A model generated the notes under the pieces. The model was not told where the DNA came from, did not search any database, and saw nothing but the letters and a program-made list of their open reading frames with translations. Of a stretch of DNA of 64,000 nucleotides, positions 9,070 through 17,043 are shown one piece after another. A program made the translations under genes and the position numbers. Position 1 is the first letter of the stretch, and every line of letters starts with the position of its first letter. Origin of the DNA: Spirosoma oryzicola (GTDB taxonomy: Bacteria > Bacteroidota > Bacteroidia > Cytophagales > Spirosomataceae); NCBI RefSeq assembly GCF_021233055.1, contig NZ_CP089538.1, forward strand, positions 3,922,501 to 3,986,500. The letters are read 5' to 3'.

Positions 9070-9459
9070 TCAACGGTACCGATTTCGGTCACTACTGCCC
9101 AATCCGCGTAAAGCCAGGTAAAAAGCGATAACGTAGATCATTTGGTTTCCTGCTCCGGTCCAATCTTCCTTTAGCGTTGTGCCGAATAACAATGCGCCGA
9201 TGATGCATCCACCGAGCAGATAACCCCACCGGCTAAACTGGCCCCCCACCAAGATCAAAACCCCGCTGGCAAACTCCAGGAAAGGAAGCGTGTACAGAAA
9301 TGCATTCGTCAGAAAGCTGGGCAGGATTGTCTGAGAAAACCCCGCTCCCATTTTCGCTACAAACGTCGTTAGTTTGGGAATACGGACAAGGCCATGCATC
9401 AACATATTGATACCTAGCCCTATACGCATTACCAGCTGCGCTAACTGATTATTGTTCAT
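9070..9459 (-). CDS. DoxX family membrane protein
   Basis: The 129-residue product has four hydrophobic segments and the DoxX-family start LVMRIGLGINMLMHGLVRIP, followed by LEFASGVLILVGGQFSRWGYLLG. DoxX proteins are small inner-membrane proteins linked in various bacteria to quinone or thiol redox chemistry. Substrate is not known for this branch. It lies between a lipoprotein gene and two acidic small-protein genes, all on the minus strand. Confidence 0.85.
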   Translation of the reverse strand: MNNNQLAQLVMRIGLGINMLMHGLVRIPKLTTFVAKMGAGFSQTILPSFLTNAFLYTLPFLEFASGVLILVGGQFSRWGYLLGGCIIGALLFGTTLKEDWTGAGNQMIYVIAFYLALRGLGSSDRNRYR

Positions 9460-9533
9460 GTGCTCGATGAATTAGTAGTGGTCAATAATGAACAATATTG
9501 TTGGCAGATGCAAACCTATTTGTTCGTTACTGA

Positions 9534-9779
9534 CTATTCCTCTTCATTCACATCCCTGTCTTCTACTTCTTCCTCCATCAGCAAATCGTCATTAACGCCG
9601 TTGGCGTCAACGTCAGAATCGTTGACCTCCGCTTTCTCGGGTTCAGGGCCCTGGTTCGTAATCGGACTTAAGTACTCAATCTGCGACACACCCGCGTTAG
9701 CCTCTTCGCCTTGGGCGAGTAGTTGCACAACACCCTGGTTGTCATCTTCGGCAGGGCTATAGTTATTTTCGGAATTCAT
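9534..9779 (-). CDS. Very acidic small protein A
   Basis: I do not recognise the family. The 81-residue product is rich in Glu, Asp and Asn, especially over its last 40 residues (VNDSDVDANGVNDDLLMEEE, DRDVNEEE). It lacks a signal peptide or membrane segment and is probably disordered. It sits 31 nt after another acidic small gene (9811-10071) on the same strand, which suggests a two-gene transcript. The clean ATG and stop and the neighbouring similar gene support it as real. Function cannot be inferred. Confidence 0.6.
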   Translation of the reverse strand: MNSENNYSPAEDDNQGVVQLLAQGEEANAGVSQIEYLSPITNQGPEPEKAEVNDSDVDANGVNDDLLMEEEVEDRDVNEEE

Positions 9780-9810
9780 AAGTTGATCGGGTTAAAGGTT
9801 CTCTTTTCGT

Positions 9811-10071
9811 TTAAACACTGCCGGAGCGGGTCACATGGCCACCCAAGGCGTAGTTATCATCCTGATGATGATCATGTTCACCGGTTGGATCACCGTCTTC
9901 ATCGGTCGGCTCGTCACTCAATTCATTATCGTCAACGACTTCTTCGTCATCTCCATCTTCCATAGCCGCCCCACTTTGATTGCGGAAGTTGTCGGGATCA
10001 ATACGGCCAATTCGTGAACCAATGAGTTCTACGTCGCCAGGCATTGGATTTAATAGCGTTGTCATAATCAT
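9811..10071 (-). CDS. Very acidic small protein B
   Basis: I do not recognise the family. The 86-residue product (or 84 from the second ATG at 10065) begins TTLLNPMPGDVELIGSRIGR, a Pro/Gly motif that looks conserved, and continues into a long acidic tract (MEDGDDEEVVDDNELSDEP) with a His cluster (EHDHHQDD). The His/Asp-rich part could bind metal, but that is inference. It is divergent from the hydrolase at 10154 and upstream of the other acidic gene on the same strand. Confidence 0.6.
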   Translation of the reverse strand: MIMTTLLNPMPGDVELIGSRIGRIDPDNFRNQSGAAMEDGDDEEVVDDNELSDEPTDEDGDPTGEHDHHQDDNYALGGHVTRSGSV

Positions 10072-10153
10072 TGCGAATTTGTTTCTTGTAAGATAACCCG
10101 GTAAACTAGCGAAAGGTTAAACCTCATCCTTCACAGTCCGTCCTAACTATATT

Positions 10154-10948
10154 ATGAAATCAGTATTTCTGCTGGTTAGCCTGCTCCTTACCTATCAGGG
10201 GTATGCTCAGGTAAATCGCGATCCTTTATTTACGTCATTCGACGGCACAAAAATTCATTACGATATTCTGGGAGAAGGCAAGCCGGTCGTGCTAATACAC
10301 GGCTTTATCAGCACCAGTGAAAGTTGGAAACGAGCGGCCACCCGACAGGCACTGGCCGATGCGGGCTTTAAAGTAATCACCCTCGATTTGCGCGGGAATG
10401 GCTTGTCGGACAAACCTCATTCAGCCGAAGCGTACCGCGACAACGCGGAGCTGAAGGATGTGATGGCACTCGTCAAACACCTTGGCCTGACGAACTACGA
10501 TGTGGTTGGTTATTCGCGGGGCGCTATTCTGACCGCCAAACTGCTTACGCTGGACAAACACATCCGAAAGGCGGTGATGGGCGGCATCAGTGTTGATTTT
10601 TCAGACCCGAACTGGATTCGTCGGAAGAATTTCCACGAAGCGCTGGTCAAACCGGGGAGTCATCCTGAACTACAGAGCGCTATTGATTACGCCAAAAAGT
10701 CGGGAGCCGATACGGTCGTACTGGCCCGCTTGCAGGAATTTCAGCCGGTTACTACCCGTGCTGAACTGGCGAAAATCAACGTCCCGGTACTTGTCGTTAA
10801 TGGTGATAAAGATACCGACAACGGTGACCCGCAAACGCTTGTAGCCGCCATTCCGGGTTCCCGTTTGGTGATTGTGCCGGGTGATCATGGCGGGGCCATG
10901 CGAACGCCGGAGTTTGCAAAGACAGTTGTAGGTTTCCTGTCAAACTAG
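10154..10948 (+). CDS. Secreted alpha/beta hydrolase
   Basis: The 264-residue product has a signal peptide (residues 1-18, ending GYAQ) and an alpha/beta hydrolase fold. VVLIHGFISTSESW is the oxyanion-hole HG segment, GYSRG near residue 122 holds the nucleophile Ser, and the late GDHGG supplies the catalytic His. VLVVNGDKDTDNG carries the acid residue region. The substrate is unknown; lipase, esterase and haloperoxidase-like relatives all share this layout. Probably periplasmic. A strong terminator follows. Confidence 0.88.
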   Translation: MKSVFLLVSLLLTYQGYAQVNRDPLFTSFDGTKIHYDILGEGKPVVLIHGFISTSESWKRAATRQALADAGFKVITLDLRGNGLSDKPHSAEAYRDNAELKDVMALVKHLGLTNYDVVGYSRGAILTAKLLTLDKHIRKAVMGGISVDFSDPNWIRRKNFHEALVKPGSHPELQSAIDYAKKSGADTVVLARLQEFQPVTTRAELAKINVPVLVVNGDKDTDNGDPQTLVAAIPGSRLVIVPGDHGGAMRTPEFAKTVVGFLSN

Positions 10949-10963
10949 TTGCGTATTGGTCAA

Positions 10964-11007
10964 CATAAAAAATCCCTGTCGGATAAGTCCAACAGGGATT
11001 TTTTATG
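10964..11007. terminator. Bidirectional terminator between convergent genes
   Basis: A 16-bp stem (10964-10979 and 10992-11007) has A/T runs on both outer flanks, so it can work for the hydrolase gene (plus) and the hydroxylase gene (minus, ending at 11020). Confidence 0.85.
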
Positions 11008-11019
11008 TAATCGATAACC

Positions 11020-11667
11020 CTATTTCTGGTACGAACCGAAAACGTGGTCCCAGATCGGCGTCGATACACCGTAGTTACTTTCGGGATTCTTGTAGTGGTG
11101 CACGCTGTGGTTGATCCACAAATACTTGAAGAAGTTTTTGGGCGGAGTGTAAGCGTGAACAATAAAGTGCGTCGACAAATAACCCGAATAACCCACCAGA
11201 AAGCCGGGGAAGAAAGCATAGGCTGCTTCGCCCATAAGCAGGAAGAAGAAACCAAAAAAGGCTCCGGCTACGAAAATGGCTAAAGCGGGCGGCATCGCCA
11301 ACCGCGTCTTGTCTTTCGGGTACTCGTGGTGAACACCGTGGAAGGTGTACTGAATTTTTGCCCGCTGGGGTGTCGAAGGCGTTAAATGGTAGAGGTAGCG
11401 GTGTAAAACATACTCAAAGAGGGTAAACACAATCAAACCCGTTGCAAATAAAGCAGCAATTTTGTTTGCACCCATGTCGGTATAGGTAAACGCATACCAA
11501 CCTAGAAAAACGGACAGCACCAGCCACATGGAAATAGGAACCATGATGTGCGTGCGCGAAAGTGCTTCCAGAATTGGGTTATCAAACAGTTTTTTTGTGC
11601 CGCTGTTTTTAGGCCGGGTTTTACCGTGACCGGCCATTGTTTGCAACTTTTCGGTAGTTGATTCCAT
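11020..11667 (-). CDS. FA2H-like fatty acid hydroxylase
   Basis: The 215-residue membrane protein has four hydrophobic stretches and a full set of di-iron His motifs: LHRYLYH near residue 87, HGVHHEYPKD near 110, HFIVHAY near 168, then HSVHHYK and NYGVSTPIWDHVFGS near the C-terminus. HGVHHEYPKD and the final block are typical of fatty acid 2-hydroxylases acting on sphingolipid acyl chains. Bacteroidota make sphingolipids, so 2-hydroxylation of ceramide acyl chains is a reasonable inference. No sphingolipid synthesis gene is adjacent. Confidence 0.87.
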   Translation of the reverse strand: MESTTEKLQTMAGHGKTRPKNSGTKKLFDNPILEALSRTHIMVPISMWLVLSVFLGWYAFTYTDMGANKIAALFATGLIVFTLFEYVLHRYLYHLTPSTPQRAKIQYTFHGVHHEYPKDKTRLAMPPALAIFVAGAFFGFFFLLMGEAAYAFFPGFLVGYSGYLSTHFIVHAYTPPKNFFKYLWINHSVHHYKNPESNYGVSTPIWDHVFGSYQK

Positions 11668-11759
11668 AAAACAGATACGTTGACAAATTATAATAGTGCA
11701 AAATTACACAGAAAAACGAGTCCGCTTACTCAGGTAGTAAAATTAGTTTACTATCTGGG

Positions 11760-13097
11760 TTACGTTTTACTTACCTCCAACTGGTCAGAAATCTTTTCCT
11801 GCATCGCCTGAACGTTGCCTTTGGGCAGTTTCGGCTTGATAATCAGGCGCAACGAATTTCTAAAATTCAGATAATTGAACATCCAGTTTATAAAGATCGA
11901 CAGCCGGTTTTTCACGCCGACGATCGCCATCAGGTGCACGAACAACCACGTTAGCCACGCAAAAAATCCCTGAAATTTAAAAAAAGGCAAATCGACAACA
12001 GCTAGTCCGCGACCAATGGTGGCCATTGTACCCAGATCATGATACGTAAATTCTTCCAGCGGTTGGTTGCGGACGATATGAAAAAAGTTTTTCGCCAGAT
12101 GCTTACCCTGCTGAATAGCAGGCTGGGCAATCTGCGGATGCCCGTTCGGCCATTTCTCCTCAGTCATCAAGGCGACATCACCAATCGCAAATATATCCGT
12201 AAAACCCTGAACTTGATTAAACCTATTGACCAGGATACGTCCGCCCCGTCCAAGGGTTTCGGGCGGCAATCCCGCCAATGGATTCGCTTTGACGCCAGCC
12301 GCCCAGATCAGATTATTCGTCCGCAGCGTTGATCCGTCATTCATGGTTACGATACGACCGTCGAAGTCCTTCACGCGTGTGTTTAAACGCACATGCACGC
12401 CCAGCTTCTGCAAGTAGTCGAGCGAATGCTCCTGCGACTGAACGGACATCGGCCCCAGCAGCTCCCCTCCGGACTCAATGAGATAGATATCCATCATTTT
12501 GAAATCCAGCTCGGGGTAATCCTGGGGCAATACGGTCCGGCGCATTTCGGCCAGCGTACCGCAAAGCTCCACCCCTGTTGGTCCACCACCCACCACCACC
12601 ACGTCCATCAACCCTTCCTTTTCGTCCTCCGTCTCGACACTTAACGCATCCTCGAAGTTTTGCAGCATCCGGTTACGCAGGGCGATAGCTTCTGCCACTG
12701 ATTTCATCGGCAGCGCCTTTTCGATGATGTTCTGCTGATTGAAGAAGTTGGTATCCGCTCCGGTCGCGATAACGAGGTAATCGTACGTGATGGGGCCAAG
12801 TTCAGTATCGACCGTTTTTTCGGCGGTACGAATGCCCGTTACGGTCGTTACCCGAATGTGTACGTTTTTGCAGTTGCCAAACACCACCCGCAGTGGAAAC
12901 AGAATTGAATTGGCCTCTAATCCGGCGGTGGCAACCTGATAATATAGCGGCTGAAATTCGTGGTAGTTCTGTTTGTTGATCAATACGACCTGAAACTCTT
13001 TGGCCTGCGATAATTTACGAGCCAGTTTAAGGCCACCAAAACCCGCGCCAACAATCACAACGCGCTTTCGATCCGTTTGAGGTATGTTTGGATTCAT
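11760..13097 (-). CDS. ndh: Type II NADH dehydrogenase (NAD(P)/FAD-dependent oxidoreductase)
   Basis: The 445-residue flavoprotein has an N-terminal FAD-binding GAGFGGLKLARKL near residue 18, a second Rossmann motif VVVVGGGPTGVELCGTLAEM near 165 for NADH, and the FAIGDVA segment near 300. The C-terminal 80 residues include a hydrophobic stretch (FFAWLTWLFVHLMAIVGVKN) that fits membrane attachment. NDH-2 enzymes pass electrons from NADH to quinone without proton pumping. It is 113 nt downstream of bshA on the same strand. Confidence 0.92.
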   Translation of the reverse strand: MNPNIPQTDRKRVVIVGAGFGGLKLARKLSQAKEFQVVLINKQNYHEFQPLYYQVATAGLEANSILFPLRVVFGNCKNVHIRVTTVTGIRTAEKTVDTELGPITYDYLVIATGADTNFFNQQNIIEKALPMKSVAEAIALRNRMLQNFEDALSVETEDEKEGLMDVVVVGGGPTGVELCGTLAEMRRTVLPQDYPELDFKMMDIYLIESGGELLGPMSVQSQEHSLDYLQKLGVHVRLNTRVKDFDGRIVTMNDGSTLRTNNLIWAAGVKANPLAGLPPETLGRGGRILVNRFNQVQGFTDIFAIGDVALMTEEKWPNGHPQIAQPAIQQGKHLAKNFFHIVRNQPLEEFTYHDLGTMATIGRGLAVVDLPFFKFQGFFAWLTWLFVHLMAIVGVKNRLSIFINWMFNYLNFRNSLRLIIKPKLPKGNVQAMQEKISDQLEVSKT

Positions 13098-13210
13098 CCG
13101 CTTTTAGTTTACAGTTTCATCGTCAGTTACGCATGGACAACCTACAGCAATCAACTGCTTTTTACCTAGATGGTTCTGAATCGCTAACTAAACACAATTA
13201 ACCCTCGTAA

Positions 13211-14356
13211 TTAGCTAATTTTTTCTACAGAATGCGCTTCGTTGAGTACTCGCTCGTAATGCGCTTCGTAAAGCGGCAGGATACGGGATAGCTCAAACTC
13301 TTTAGCCCGCGCCAGAGCGTTGGCTTTAAAGGTCGGCAGGTGCTCATCATCCAGAACATACAAGGCATTTTTGACCATATCATCCACATCGCCCACGGGG
13401 CTCAGAAAACCTGTTACACCCTGTACGTTCAACTCCGGCAACCCACCGGCGTTTGATGTGATCAGCGGTACTTCGCAGGCCATCGCTTCGAGAGCCGCCA
13501 GCCCAAAACTCTCGTTTTCAGAAGGCATCACAAAGAGATCGGCTACCGACAAGACTTCTTCAACGGCGTCCATCTTACCCAGAAACCGCACCTGATCATA
13601 AATGCCGAGGTCCCGCACCAGCCGTTCGATACGCGCCCGTTCAGGTCCGTCGCCGACAAGGAGTAATTTAGCCGGTAACTGTTTTTGAACGTTGTAGAAT
13701 GTCATCACTGCATCGTCGATGCGTTTCACCCGCCGGAAATTGGAGGTGTGCACAATGAGCTTTTCGCCATTAGGGCAGATCGCTTTCTTGAAATGCTCTT
13801 TCTGCTGACGCTTGAAACGATCCAGATCGATAAAATTGGGGATAACTTCGATCTCGCGGTGAACATTAAAATGAGCGTAGGTATCCTGCCGGAGATTTTC
13901 GGAAACCGAGGTAACACCATCGGATTCGTTGATGCTAAAAGTAACTACCGGCTCATACGAAGCATCTTTACCAACGAGGGTAATATCGGTTCCGTGCAAG
14001 GTGGTAACGACCGGTACCATACGCCCCTGCGAACGCAGAATCATTTTAGCCATGTACGCTGCCGACGCGTGCGGAATGGCGTAGTGAACGTGCAGAAGAT
14101 CAACGTTTTCGTTCGTGACTACATTCACCATTTCGCTGGCTAGTGCCGACTCATAGGGAGCATACTGAAAGAGCGGATACGAGGGTATATTTACTTCGTG
14201 GTAAAAAACGTTTTCGTTGAAAAAATCGAGCCGGGGTGGTTGTTGGTACGTAATGAAGTGAATCTGGTGGCCGTTTTTAGCCAGTGCTTTACCTAGTTCG
14301 GTGGCTACTACGCCACTGCCTCCAAAAGTTGGATAGCAAACAATACCGATTTTCAT
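13211..14356 (-). CDS. bshA: BshA, N-acetyl-alpha-D-glucosaminyl L-malate synthase
   Basis: The start is the ATG at 14356 (MKIGIVCYPTFGGSGVVATELG), the exact family N-terminus; a longer frame to 14425 is not conserved. The 381-residue GT4 glycosyltransferase has the BshA signature LDFFNENVFYHEVNIPSYPLF and the donor-binding SENESFGLAALEAMACEVP with the EX7E motif. It joins GlcNAc from UDP-GlcNAc to L-malate, the first step of bacillithiol synthesis in the cytoplasm. BshB and BshC are not in the window. Confidence 0.95.
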   Translation of the reverse strand: MKIGIVCYPTFGGSGVVATELGKALAKNGHQIHFITYQQPPRLDFFNENVFYHEVNIPSYPLFQYAPYESALASEMVNVVTNENVDLLHVHYAIPHASAAYMAKMILRSQGRMVPVVTTLHGTDITLVGKDASYEPVVTFSINESDGVTSVSENLRQDTYAHFNVHREIEVIPNFIDLDRFKRQQKEHFKKAICPNGEKLIVHTSNFRRVKRIDDAVMTFYNVQKQLPAKLLLVGDGPERARIERLVRDLGIYDQVRFLGKMDAVEEVLSVADLFVMPSENESFGLAALEAMACEVPLITSNAGGLPELNVQGVTGFLSPVGDVDDMVKNALYVLDDEHLPTFKANALARAKEFELSRILPLYEAHYERVLNEAHSVEKIS

Positions 14357-14537
14357 GCAGTAAGCCCCTTCGGGCTGAGAACGATTTTTTCGGACAACAC
14401 TAAAAACGGCCGAAAAGAATCCCAAAGCCCCGTTTGCTAAGCGAGTAATTTAGAATAAAAGCTTTTTGTATCCGTCACTAACCCAATCAGCGTACGTACC
14501 TATTCCTCAAAAACTGTTATTTTTGTAAAAAACCACC

Positions 14538-15413
14538 ATGTCAACGCGTCAGCCCATTCCTTTCTCGGCATTTGCTTTTGGCTTCCTGCGGCTGATCCGG
14601 GTGCAGAATCTGCTGATTGTGGTGATGACCCAGTTTCTGGCGCGGATCGTGCTGGTCGGCCCGCGCGACGCCTGGCCCCGCCTGCTTACTGATCCGACCA
14701 TCTGGCTGCTCTCGCTCTCGACGGTATGCATTGCCGCAGCGGGTTACATTATCAATGATTATTTCGATATTAAAATCGATCTGGTCAATAAACCGGAACG
14801 GGTTGTCATTGGCCGTTACTTGAAACGCCGGGTAGCCATCGGCACGCACCAGCTCCTGAACGTAATCGGCTGCCTGATTGGTCTGTACCTGAGCAAGTGG
14901 GTGTTCCTGACGGATGTTGTTTCGGTATCGCTGCTGTGGCTTTATTCGTCCCAGTTAAAACGGCAACCGTTTATTGGCAACATTGTGGTGTCGCTGCTTA
15001 CGGCTCTGTCACTCATTGTCCTAGCCGTTTATTACCGCCAGAACGCAGATATGCTGCTTATCTACGCCTTGTTTTCGTTTGGGATTTCGCTCGTTCGGGA
15101 GATTATCAAAGACATGCAGGATGTGCGGGGCGACGCCCGGTTCGGCTGCCGAACCTTGCCAATTGTGTGGGGATTACGCCGGACGAAGTACCTGCTTTAC
15201 GTCCTGATCGGTTCGTTTATCTTCGGCATGTTTCTCATTGCGGATTCGCTCAGTAACCTACGACTCGGCCTGATTTTTCTGGTGTTGCTTGTTCCTATCA
15301 TCTGGCTTACTTACCGCCTTGTCGTGGCTGATACGCGTCGCGATTTTGGCTACCTCAGCAATCTCTGCAAGCTCATTATGCTCCTCGGTGTTGTGAGCAT
15401 GGTATGGGCGTGA
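14538..15413 (+). CDS. UbiA-family prenyltransferase (geranylgeranylglycerol-phosphate type)
   Basis: The 291-residue product has about eight membrane helices and both Asp-rich motifs of the UbiA superfamily: NDYFDIKIDLVNKPERVV near residue 75 and DMQDVRGDARFGCRTLPI near 195. These bind the prenyl diphosphate through Mg2+. The phrase around KPERVVIGR is typical of Bacteroidota proteins annotated as geranylgeranylglycerol-phosphate geranylgeranyltransferase, but the true acceptor (quinone ring, glycerophosphate or haem) cannot be read from sequence. A TATTTTTG at 14518-14525 is a possible -7 promoter box, with no clear -33 partner. Confidence 0.88.
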   Translation: MSTRQPIPFSAFAFGFLRLIRVQNLLIVVMTQFLARIVLVGPRDAWPRLLTDPTIWLLSLSTVCIAAAGYIINDYFDIKIDLVNKPERVVIGRYLKRRVAIGTHQLLNVIGCLIGLYLSKWVFLTDVVSVSLLWLYSSQLKRQPFIGNIVVSLLTALSLIVLAVYYRQNADMLLIYALFSFGISLVREIIKDMQDVRGDARFGCRTLPIVWGLRRTKYLLYVLIGSFIFGMFLIADSLSNLRLGLIFLVLLVPIIWLTYRLVVADTRRDFGYLSNLCKLIMLLGVVSMVWA

Positions 15414-15483
15414 GGACGGACAGCATAAGTCAACCGCGTAACTTCGAAACGTTGAGAATACAGAAAACCAAACGCCTGTCAAG

Positions 15484-15684
15484 ATGAAAGAATCCAAAGT
15501 CGAAGCCCTGATTTACTACTCGAAACTAACATTTGACTCGGATCACATCGTGAAGAAGTCAAAACAGGAGATCCAGGAAAAGCTTGATGAATACACGGCT
15601 CAAGGATATCGTTTGACGTCGACAACGTCCACTAATTTTGGTACGGCTCTCTATATTTATTTGTTTTTCGAAAAAGACATGTAA
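15484..15684 (+). CDS. Small cytoplasmic protein, DUF4177-like
   Basis: The 66-residue product has no signal or membrane segment. KSKQEIQEKLDEYTAQGYRLTSTTSTNFG followed by a hydrophobic YIYLFFEKD strand resembles DUF4177-type proteins, where an amphipathic helix packs on a small sheet. The family match is by pattern only. It is 70 nt downstream of the prenyltransferase on the same strand. Function unknown. Confidence 0.65.
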   Translation: MKESKVEALIYYSKLTFDSDHIVKKSKQEIQEKLDEYTAQGYRLTSTTSTNFGTALYIYLFFEKDM

Positions 15685-15828
15685 TGGTTTGCCCTTCTGA
15701 GTGCGTTTCATTTGGTTAAGTTACGCGCTCTGACTATCTCCAAAAACTACCGTTCGCTCAAGGACTTACAGCGTAATTCATGACTCCTCATACATTTGTT
15801 TTTATACCAGCTAAATTATTCGGTGCGT

Positions 15829-16533
15829 ATGAGAACATTTGTTTTTACCCTGCTTTTTATAGGTAGTTTACTGACGAACAGCCGCGCGCAGGATTGTATG
15901 GGTATTGCCCTCAAATCGGGAATGAGTTTTGAACTGAGTACGTTCAATGCCAAAGACAAGCCAACGGGCAAGATCACCTATCAAGTGAAAGATGTTCACA
16001 AAGAAGGGAGTTCGACGGTCATGGATATTGTGGCTCAATTTCAGGATGAAAAAGGCAATCAACGTCCTCCCTACCCCATTCATTACACCTGCACAGGTGA
16101 TGAGCTTGTTGCCGATTTATCAGGCATGGCGCAGGGAATGCAAAGCAGCATGAAGGATATGGAGATGAAGCTAAAAACCAACAAACTGGTTTACCCCCGC
16201 AAACTTAGCGTTGGACAGAAGCTGGACGAGGGTAAAATGGAAGCTGACATTCTAACGAATGGCACGCCAATGATGAACATGATGATGACGATGAGTAATC
16301 GGCAAGTGGAAGGTCAGGAATCGGTGACAACACCCGCTGGCACCTTCGACACCTACAAAATCACGTCGGATATCAGTTATGAAAACCGGCCCCTGGCAAT
16401 CCCTATCCCCATACGAGGAACCATGCGGGTAGTGAGCTACCGGTCCAATAACCAACTGCTGGACATAAAATCGGAGAACTACAACAAAAACGGTAAGTTG
16501 ATGGGTTACACACTTTTAAGTAAAGTCAACTAG
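15829..16533 (+). CDS. Exported protein, TapB/DUF3108-like
   Basis: The start is the ATG at 15829, which gives a signal peptide (residues 1-20, ending SRAQ); the longer frame to 15796 would bury it. The 234-residue product is mostly beta-strand and includes GKITYQVKDV, VTTPAGTFDTYKITSDISYE and TMRVVSYRSNNQLLDIKSENYN. The TPAGTF-tYkI pattern is shared with DUF3108/TapB-like periplasmic proteins. Two Cys residues in the mature part (DCMG, YTCTG) could pair. Role unknown. Confidence 0.75.
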   Translation: MRTFVFTLLFIGSLLTNSRAQDCMGIALKSGMSFELSTFNAKDKPTGKITYQVKDVHKEGSSTVMDIVAQFQDEKGNQRPPYPIHYTCTGDELVADLSGMAQGMQSSMKDMEMKLKTNKLVYPRKLSVGQKLDEGKMEADILTNGTPMMNMMMTMSNRQVEGQESVTTPAGTFDTYKITSDISYENRPLAIPIPIRGTMRVVSYRSNNQLLDIKSENYNKNGKLMGYTLLSKVN

Positions 16534-16584
16534 GCTACCAGTAGGCTCTCCATACCGGCCATTGGCGAAATTGTAAAAACTTTC

Positions 16585-16597
16585 GCAACTTTGTTGC
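16585..16597. promoter_or_regulatory. GCAAC-N3-GTTGC operator, box A (MerC-like gene)
   Basis: The half-sites GCAAC (16585-16589) and GTTGC (16593-16597) match those of boxes B, C and D. It lies about 60 nt upstream of the MerC-like start. The flanks are less symmetric than in the other copies, so this is the weakest member. A TACTTTTG -7 candidate lies at 16640-16647. Confidence 0.55.
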
Positions 16598-16656
16598 AAA
16601 AAAGCCGGTTAAGAGGAGGTACGATTGAGCGAAGCATCGTACTTTTGCGTTTGCCT

Positions 16657-17037
16657 ATGAAAACAGATATTCTTTCTCGCAAAGCTGACTACATTGGTAT
16701 TACAGGCTCCGTATTGTGCATCATCCACTGCATGATTACGCCTATCCTGTTGATGTCCACGGCTCTGCTTCAGGATGAACACCTCCGCTTTGGCTACTTG
16801 AGCCTGGATTATATTTTTATTGGCGTAAACATTGTTGCGGTTTACTTTGCAACGCGTCACTACGCTCCGCCAGTTATCAAAAAAGCGCTCTGGAGCTTTC
16901 TGTGTCTCTTTGCCGTAGCAATCATCCTGGAAGATGTAAGTCCTGTTTTTGAATACCTGGGCTACGCAGCATCAGCCGGTTTGGTTGTTACCCACCTCAT
17001 CAATATTCGGCAGCATCGCATCCAGCACGTTCACTAG
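16657..17037 (+). CDS. MerC domain membrane protein
   Basis: The start is the ATG at 16657 (MKTDILSRKADYIG); the frame extends to a TTG at 16591 that lies inside operator box A. The 126-residue product has four hydrophobic segments and the MerC signature SVLCIIHCMITPIL, in which two Cys sit in the first helix. MerC moves Hg2+ in mer operons, but chromosomal MerC-like proteins in Bacteroidota occur without mer genes, as here. The operator upstream links it to the metal island, so another divalent metal is a reasonable guess. It ends 6 nt from the convergent MbnH-like gene. Confidence 0.82.
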   Translation: MKTDILSRKADYIGITGSVLCIIHCMITPILLMSTALLQDEHLRFGYLSLDYIFIGVNIVAVYFATRHYAPPVIKKALWSFLCLFAVAIILEDVSPVFEYLGYAASAGLVVTHLINIRQHRIQHVH

Positions 17038-17043
17038 GCTTAA

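Noticed and set aside
9460..10017. Plus-strand frames opposite the acidic protein genes
   Set aside because: They are Ser/Thr- or Ile/Val-rich mirrors of the Asp/Glu tracts; the minus-strand frames have ATG starts and sensible spacing.
16591..16656. TTG-started extension of the MerC-like protein
   Set aside because: The extra residues are not MerC-like and the TTG lies inside operator box A.
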